The translations under genes were made by a program, and so were the position numbers. Under the pieces are notes generated by a model. It was not told where the DNA came from and ran no database searches. It was given only the letters and a program-made list of their open reading frames with translations. From B10-G9 sp963712165 (GTDB taxonomy: Bacteria; Chloroflexota; Anaerolineae; Anaerolineales; UBA11858), in NCBI GenBank assembly GCA_963712165.1, contig CAVQGY010000002.1:310001-374000 (forward strand): a stretch of DNA of 64,000 bases. Direction: 5' to 3'. This document shows positions 59,431 through 64,000 of the stretch, piece after piece (within the stretch, counting starts at the first letter, position 1; the number at the start of each line of letters is the position of its first letter).

Positions 59431-59670
59431 GTGTTAACTTTCAATCAGCTCTACAAATCATATACCAAGGATGTATTCCGATTTGTTTTCTGGTTGTCAG
59501 GAAATCGCACCTGGGCAGAATATATCAGCTCTGAAACAATGATCCGGGCTTGGGCTCATTTCCAGCCTATCCGGACAGAGATCCTCAAAGTTTTATTTTT
59601 GCTGATAGCGGTCATATTACTTCTGGGGCTGGTAGGAGCCTTCGTGATGATGTTCCTGAGACCGGTATAG
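59431..59670 (+). CDS. Short protein: sigma-70 region 2 fragment joined to a membrane segment
   Basis: A 79-residue frame starting at GTG, with GAGAGGAAACGG upstream. Residues 1-43 (LTFNQLYKSYTKDVFRFVFWLSGNRTWAEYISSETMIRAWAHF) look like region 2 of an ECF sigma factor, including the YxxDVxRF and ETxxRAW motifs. Residues 47-79 form a single membrane helix instead of the rest of the sigma factor. Regions 3-4 are absent. It may be a remnant, or a small membrane-tethered protein that binds RNA polymerase or a sigma factor. It lies 107 bp before the two-component genes. Confidence 0.55.
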   Translation: MLTFNQLYKSYTKDVFRFVFWLSGNRTWAEYISSETMIRAWAHFQPIRTEILKVLFLLIAVILLLGLVGAFVMMFLRPV

Positions 59671-59737
59671 AACTTGGATCTTCGCCTTTTCCGGAATTAT
59701 TCTCTGAACAGACCAAGCCAAATCCCATAGTGATCAT

Positions 59738-59766
59738 TTGACACTTTCCTGACACAAAACTATGTT
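59738..59766 (+). promoter_or_regulatory. Promoter and 11-bp direct repeat of the response-regulator operon
   Basis: TTGACA (59738-59743) and TATGTT (59761-59766) have a 17-nt spacer. The -35 is part of a direct repeat TTGACAC (59738) and CTGACAC (59749), with 11 bp from start to start, the usual geometry of OmpR/PhoB-type sites. Transcription would begin only a few nt before the regulator start codon. Confidence 0.7.
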
Positions 59767-59777
59767 ATGCTGGAACC

Positions 59778-60461
59778 ATGACATCAAAAATACTGGTGGT
59801 TGACGATGAGGTTCCAGTCACAGACCTGATCAAGTACAACCTTGAAAAAGCCCTCTACAAAGTTCTGGTTGCCCATGACGGTGAATCCGCCCTGCAGATC
59901 GCCCGGGATTCCAATCCCGATCTGATACTCCTTGACTTAATGCTGCCCAGGATTGATGGGCTGGATGTCTGCCGGGAACTGCGGAAAACCAGCCAAGTCC
60001 CGATCATCATGGTCACTGCCCGGGGCGAGGAAGCAGACCGGGTTGTCGGACTGGAGCTGGGCGCAGATGATTATCTCACCAAGCCTTTCAGCATGCGGGA
60101 ATTGATGGCTCGTATCAAGGCTGTCCTTCGCCGCAACCAGCCCAGAACCGAAAGCCAGGAAATCCTATCCGGCCCTCATGACCTGGCTCTGGATGAAGTA
60201 AGTCATTCTGTCACCCTGGCCGGCAGTGAGCTAGCCCTCACTCGCCTTGAATATGACCTGATTCATTACTTGATACTCCACCAAGGCCAGGTGCTTTCCC
60301 GCGAGCAGCTTCTCAGTCAAGCCTGGGGTTATGATTTTGTGGGTGATACGCGAGCTGTGGACAGCGCGATCAAACGCCTACGAAAAAAATTCCAAACCCA
60401 CAAACCCGATTCCGTATTCATTGAAACCATCAGGGGATTTGGCTATCGGATGCCCAGGTGA
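59778..60461 (+). CDS. OmpR/PhoB-family response regulator
   Basis: A 227-residue two-component regulator. The receiver domain (about 1-120) has the acidic pair DDE near residue 9, the phosphorylated Asp53 in LILLDLMLPR, the Thr in MVTARGEE near 80 and the Lys in LTKPFSMREL near 103. The C-terminal winged helix (about 130-227) has YDLIHYLILHQGQVLSREQLLSQAWGYDFVGDTRAVDSAIKRLRKKF and ends in RGFGYRM. It binds direct repeats, and such repeats lie in its own promoter and before the third gene. It is directly followed by its kinase gene (4 nt gap). Confidence 0.95.
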   Translation: MTSKILVVDDEVPVTDLIKYNLEKALYKVLVAHDGESALQIARDSNPDLILLDLMLPRIDGLDVCRELRKTSQVPIIMVTARGEEADRVVGLELGADDYLTKPFSMRELMARIKAVLRRNQPRTESQEILSGPHDLALDEVSHSVTLAGSELALTRLEYDLIHYLILHQGQVLSREQLLSQAWGYDFVGDTRAVDSAIKRLRKKFQTHKPDSVFIETIRGFGYRMPR

Positions 60462-60465
60462 AACC

Positions 60466-61932
60466 ATGAGGACACCCATCCGCACTCGCCTCTCTTTCAG
60501 CCATCTTCTGGTCTTGATGATCGGGATGGTCCTGGCTGGGTCCCTGACCTGGCTGGCCGTGGAAAATCTTTACCTCACAACCCAGAGCGAGAACCTGCTC
60601 GCCCAAGCCCGCTTGACCGCAGCCGGACTGGACGGCAGCCCTGCTTTCAACTTCTCTCCGGACACTTATTCCCAAACGACCAATATCTCTCCGGGCATCC
60701 ACACCCGGCTGCTCAGTGAGAGCGGTGCTGTGATCCTGGGTGTGCCCTCCTTAGAGGAGGACGATCCCGTACAGGTGCCTCCGGGCGAAGATCCCGGATA
60801 CATACCTGCCTCCCAGCTGATCCTGCGTCCGGAAATCCAGTCTGCGCTCACCGGAAAGCCGGAGACGGCTGTCCGAAAAGTGAAAGCCCTGGATGATGAG
60901 CGGGTATTATATGCCGCCGCTCCGGTCCTGGACGAGAGCGGGAATGTGACCAGCCTGGTCTACCTGGCCATGCCCCTCCCACCCCGGGGGCTGCCCGGAG
61001 AATTAACCCTGCAGCTGATCGGTGCCGTTTTGGCCGGAGGGATCATCGCCAGTATCATCGGGTTCTACCTGGCAGGGGGAATTGCCCAACCTCTGGAAAA
61101 AATGGATCAAGCGGTCGCTAAAATCTCTGAAGGTGACCTGGAACAAAGTGTTCCGGTCCAGGGTGGGGTCCGTGAACTTGAGAATCTGGGGCAATCATTC
61201 AACCAGATGACAGAAAGCCTGCGCAAATCGAATAAGGCCAAGAACGATTTCATCGCTGATGTCACCCATGAGCTGCGCACCCCGCTGACCGTCATCCGAG
61301 GCACGGTGGAAACCCTCGAGGATGGGGCTATTGATGATGAGATTGGCAGGACGGGATTATTAGAATCCATGAGCTGCGAGACAGGCCGTCTGATCCAGCT
61401 GGTCAACCAGCTTTTGATATTGGCCCGTTCTGATGCTGGCGCCTTATCACTGAATATCGAACTTATTGATCTGGAAGATCTTGCCCGCGAGCGTTCAACA
61501 CTAATGAATCCCCTGGCAAGTCAAAAAGGAGTCGAGTTCAAGATCTCCAGCACTGGGCCTGGGCCTTTCCTGGCAAGAGCTGACCGGGCTAGAACTGCCC
61601 AGATTCTTGATAATCTTCTCGACAATGCCCTTCGCTTCGCTCCCGGTGGATCAGCTATCCAGCTTAAAATGGAAAACCAGGGACCCTCGATCCAATGCTC
61701 AGTTTCCGACGCAGGCCCGGGGATACCCAGCGAGGACCTGCCCCATATCTTCGAGCGCTTCTACCGGGTGGAAAAATCCCGGGATCGGGACAGCGGCGGA
61801 GCCGGCTTAGGCCTGGCAATAGCCCGGTCCTTGATCGAAGCCCAGGGTGGAGTCATCAACGTCCACAGCGGGAAGGGGAAAGGCACCCGGATGGTATTCA
61901 GCCTGCCTGGGGCTAAATTGCCAGATAACTGA
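60466..61932 (+). CDS. Sensor histidine kinase
   Basis: A 488-residue membrane kinase. Two membrane segments (about 13-35 and 180-203) enclose an extracytoplasmic sensor of about 145 residues of no known family. HAMP follows (AGGIAQPLEKMDQAVAKISEGDLEQSVP). The HisKA H-box is FIADVTHELRTPLTVIRG with His268, and the ATPase domain has N-box NLLDNALRFAPGG, G1 DAGPGIPSEDL and G2 GGAGLGLAIARSL. The start at 60466 follows the regulator stop by 4 nt. It phosphorylates the regulator; the stimulus is unknown. Two 11-bp repeats begin in its last codons. Confidence 0.94.
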   Translation: MRTPIRTRLSFSHLLVLMIGMVLAGSLTWLAVENLYLTTQSENLLAQARLTAAGLDGSPAFNFSPDTYSQTTNISPGIHTRLLSESGAVILGVPSLEEDDPVQVPPGEDPGYIPASQLILRPEIQSALTGKPETAVRKVKALDDERVLYAAAPVLDESGNVTSLVYLAMPLPPRGLPGELTLQLIGAVLAGGIIASIIGFYLAGGIAQPLEKMDQAVAKISEGDLEQSVPVQGGVRELENLGQSFNQMTESLRKSNKAKNDFIADVTHELRTPLTVIRGTVETLEDGAIDDEIGRTGLLESMSCETGRLIQLVNQLLILARSDAGALSLNIELIDLEDLARERSTLMNPLASQKGVEFKISSTGPGPFLARADRARTAQILDNLLDNALRFAPGGSAIQLKMENQGPSIQCSVSDAGPGIPSEDLPHIFERFYRVEKSRDRDSGGAGLGLAIARSLIEAQGGVINVHSGKGKGTRMVFSLPGAKLPDN

Positions 61933-61957
61933 CCGATTTCTGACATCCTCCTGACAC
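61929..61957 (+). promoter_or_regulatory. Triple direct repeat with 11-bp period before the SIMPL gene
   Basis: CTGACCG (61929), CTGACAT (61940) and CTGACAC (61951) are spaced exactly 11 bp apart, matching the repeat at the regulator promoter. They are a likely binding site of the adjacent OmpR-family regulator, 48 nt before the SIMPL start codon. The first copy overlaps the kinase stop codon. Confidence 0.7.
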
Positions 61958-62004
61958 AGTGATCTCTTATGATGGAGAAAATGGATACACTCAAGGAGGC
62001 TCAA

Positions 62005-62811
62005 ATGAAATCCCAACCTAACCTGTTTAATATCTTGATGGCTGCCGCAGTGATCTTGATCGCCATCAATACCGCACTTCCTGCCCCGCCTGCCAGCGCC
62101 GCCCCAGTAAGCTTGTCCCCCGATCTTAACGAGGGCAGCTGCAATACAGGCCGATCCATCTCCGTTAGTGGGACCGCGGTTGTCAATGTCACTCCTGACC
62201 GGGCATTGATCCAACTCGGCGTGCAGTCCAACGGCCGCACCCCCCAGTTAACTGAGGCCGCCAACAGCGCCACTATTTTCCGTGTTATCCAAGCAATCAA
62301 GAGAACCGGAGTAGAGGAAAAAGATATCGTCACTGATCGCTACGTTATCGATCCAGTGTATCGGAATTATGACTCCCTTACCATTGAGGGCTACCGGATC
62401 TATAACACTGTAGCTATCACTCTCAGAGACATAGACCTGGTGAACGAGGTGATCATTGCTGCCCTGACCTCAGGAGCAAACCAGGTCGTTAACGTCGAGT
62501 TCTACCTGAGCGATCTTCGAAAATACCGCGACCAGGCCAGGGAATTGGCCATGACCGCCGCTGGAGAGAAGGCCAGCGACCTGGCCAAAGCCGCAGGGGC
62601 AGAAGCCGGCTGCGTGTTAAACATAAGTGAAAATACCTGGTCCTACTTCAGCGGAGGTTGGTGGGGCCGGAGCAGGGATCTGTGGACCCAGAATACAGTC
62701 CAGAACATACCCGTCGGCACCGGCGAGGGAGATTCGTCCGAGTTTGGACCAGTGAACCTGGGACAGATCTCCGTCCGGGCAGAGGTCAGTGCCAGTTACG
62801 CACTCAAGTAA
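62005..62811 (+). CDS. Secreted SIMPL-domain (DUF541) protein
   Basis: A 268-residue exported protein. The signal peptide covers about 1-35 (cleavage likely after PPASAA). The SIMPL domain fills the rest: ISVSGTAVVNVTPDRALIQLGVQSNGRTPQLTEAANSA near residue 51, GVEEKDIVTDRYVIDPVY near 100, YRIYNTVAITLRDID, and ARELAMTAAGEKASDLAKAAG near 183. The family forms outer or surface oligomers of poorly known function; the Lactococcus relative is linked to membrane stress. Two Cys are present. AAGGAGG precedes the ATG. Repeats upstream suggest control by the two-component system. Confidence 0.9.
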   Translation: MKSQPNLFNILMAAAVILIAINTALPAPPASAAPVSLSPDLNEGSCNTGRSISVSGTAVVNVTPDRALIQLGVQSNGRTPQLTEAANSATIFRVIQAIKRTGVEEKDIVTDRYVIDPVYRNYDSLTIEGYRIYNTVAITLRDIDLVNEVIIAALTSGANQVVNVEFYLSDLRKYRDQARELAMTAAGEKASDLAKAAGAEAGCVLNISENTWSYFSGGWWGRSRDLWTQNTVQNIPVGTGEGDSSEFGPVNLGQISVRAEVSASYALK

Positions 62812-62824
62812 TCCTCAAGCTGGT

Positions 62825-62868
62825 AAATAGATACTCCCCGTCTTAGGGCTGGGGAGTATCTATTTAAT
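62825..62868 (+). terminator. Terminator after the SIMPL gene
   Basis: A 15-bp perfect stem AAATAGATACTCCCC / GGGGAGTATCTATTT with an 11-nt loop is followed by AATTA. The T-run is part of the stem. Confidence 0.75.
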
Positions 62869-62965
62869 TAAAATCCCAGTAAACAAACTGCCCTCAAACG
62901 ATCAGAGCTGGCCGTTTTGATACCCAGGTCTGGATATCAAAACTCCCCAAATTCCGCAGATCTGC

Positions 62966-62993
62966 TTGACAAAACCATTTTTTCAGGTACTAT
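62966..62993 (+). promoter_or_regulatory. Promoter of the DEAD-box helicase gene
   Basis: TTGACA (62966-62971) and TACTAT (62988-62993) have a 16-nt spacer. Transcription near 63000 leaves a leader of about 93 nt, which contains the short inverted repeats GCCT/AGGC and CGTTTT/AAAACG. Confidence 0.75.
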
Positions 62994-63092
62994 CAGCTCC
63001 GGTTAAGCCTATTAGGCAGTCAGTGCCGTTTTCATCAAAACGCCCCTCGATTCCCCTGATATCTTATACAAACATATACCAAAGGATCTTTG

Positions 63093-64000
63093 ATGAGCTT
63101 TACCCAGTTCAACCTTGACACACGCTTAAATACTGCCGTAAGGCGGGCCGGTTTTGATACCCCCACTCCCATTCAAATCCAAGCCATCCCACCGGCGATG
63201 GCCGGCCGCGACCTGATCGCTACGGCACAAACCGGCACAGGAAAAACCGCTGCTTTTGTTTTGCCCATTCTTCAAAAATTACTCGGCGGATCCCTTCAGG
63301 GTACCCGATCTCTGATCATCACTCCCACCCGGGAGCTTGCAGAGCAAATTCACCAGACCATCGGTCAATTAAGCTATGGAACAAAGATCCGCAGTGCTGC
63401 GATTTATGGCGGGGTGGGAGCTGCACCCCAGATTGAAGCCCTGCGAAGTGGCGTGGAAATCATCGTGGCCTGCCCCGGACGTCTGTTGGACCATCTCAAC
63501 AATCAACCCATTAAGCTGAACAAGATCGAAATACTTGTACTCGATGAGGCTGACCGGATGCTAGATATGGGGTTTTTACCTGACATAAAAAGGATCCTGA
63601 GCCGACTTCCGAATCAGCGCCAAACCATGTTATATTCTGCCACCTTTCCGGATGAAATTGAAAAATTAGCCCGGCAAACCCTCAAAAAACCAATACGCGT
63701 TGCCGTTGGGGTTGCACGCCCGGCTCATACTGTGGACCATACTCTGTTTCCCGTTCCGCAACACTTAAAAAATCGGCTGTTAATGGAGTTATTGGACCAG
63801 ACCGATACTCAATCCGTCCTGATTTTCACCCGCACAAGACACAGGGCGACAAACTTGCTTAAGAAGATCAAGCGCACCCAATTCAAGGCAACCAGTCTGC
63901 ATGGCGACCGCACCCAGGGGCAGCGCCGCCAGGCTCTGAATGGGTTTCGGGATGGAAAGTACCAGATTATGGTAGCAACCGATATTGCGGCCCGCGGGCT
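63093..64000 (+). CDS. DEAD-box RNA helicase, cut by the right edge
   Basis: The first 302 codons of an RhlE/CsdA-type RNA helicase. Motifs in order are Q-motif FDTPTPIQIQAIP near residue 21, Walker A AQTGTGKT near 44, Ia PTRELAEQIH near 79, GG near 105, DEAD box LDEADRMLDMGF near 150, SAT in YSATFP near 182, and in domain 2 VLIFTRTR near 249, LHGDRTQGQR near 270 and VATDIAARG at the window edge. It unwinds RNA duplexes in ribosome assembly or mRNA decay, and such genes are often cold-induced. The ribosome site AAAGGA lies 7 nt upstream. Confidence 0.95.
   Translation, partial: MSFTQFNLDTRLNTAVRRAGFDTPTPIQIQAIPPAMAGRDLIATAQTGTGKTAAFVLPILQKLLGGSLQGTRSLIITPTRELAEQIHQTIGQLSYGTKIRSAAIYGGVGAAPQIEALRSGVEIIVACPGRLLDHLNNQPIKLNKIEILVLDEADRMLDMGFLPDIKRILSRLPNQRQTMLYSATFPDEIEKLARQTLKKPIRVAVGVARPAHTVDHTLFPVPQHLKNRLLMELLDQTDTQSVLIFTRTRHRATNLLKKIKRTQFKATSLHGDRTQGQRRQALNGFRDGKYQIMVATDIAARG

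Overview
The window looks like a chromosomal segment of a Chloroflexota bacterium, most likely of the class Anaerolineae. This is inferred from gene style, not from a marker gene. The clues are secreted lipoproteins with NBR1-type Ig domains, a LysM protein behind a Thr/Pro-rich linker, a bactofilin, paired M16 peptidases, a DUF4956/VTC/CotH cluster, a DUF4332 protein, and moderate GC with genes packed on both strands. No rRNA, tRNA, CRISPR array, phage or intact insertion sequence was found. The content is mostly core and secretory/membrane functions.

Layout. 1-2.9 kb: lipoproteins, an M29 aminopeptidase and a VOC protein. 2.9-8.5 kb (minus): an operon of a Fur-family regulator, a metal-binding lipoprotein, an ABC ATPase and an ABC permease, with a GH3 beta-glucosidase coupled at its end; a strong promoter overlapped by a near-perfect Fur box lies upstream. 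8.6-14.2 kb (minus): LysM and NBR1-Ig surface proteins, NUDIX, MiaB, a SWIM mini-protein and a GNAT. 14.4-15.4 kb: a GDP-mannose 3,5-epimerase-like gene, more A/T-rich than its surroundings by eye. 15.5-17.2 kb (minus): a SelW-like selenoprotein gene, trpS and dtd. 17.3-22.1 kb: MEMO, a CorC/HlyC-type CBS protein and PriA. 22.1-27.4 kb (minus): aminotransferase, sugar nucleotidyltransferase, esterase, bactofilin, 3-methyladenine glycosylase and an NAD epimerase. 27.6-32.1 kb: a DUF6391 protein, HolA, two M16 peptidases and AcpS, tightly coupled. 32.4-35.1 kb: a cNMP-fold/TPR protein and a candidate sortase-substrate pair. 35.2-43.6 kb (minus): DedA, PrsW-like, a thioredoxin-cyclophilin fusion, a HExxH protein, MGMT, patatin, an arginase-like protein and a methyltransferase. 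43.6-44.0 kb: a cold-shock gene with a structured leader. 44.0-53.7 kb (minus): assorted small enzymes, a decayed EamA transporter and two DegV proteins. 53.9-57.7 kb: CotH-DUF4956-VTC. 57.8-59.3 kb (minus): flavin reductase and hydrolase. 59.4-62.8 kb: a sigma-like fragment, then a two-component system with a SIMPL protein. From 63.1 kb: a DEAD-box helicase cut by the right edge.

The most notable signal is the selenoprotein. An in-frame UGA at 17172-17174 completes a CxxU redox motif in a SelW/Rdx-like protein, and a SECIS-like hairpin sits at the expected distance; conventional gene calling would miss or truncate this gene. Second is a set of CTGAC-type direct repeats with an exact 11-bp period, found both at the two-component promoter and before the SIMPL gene. 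Others are the Fur box controlling an operon that ends in a glycosidase, the sortase-substrate pair, and several domain fusions and relic genes.
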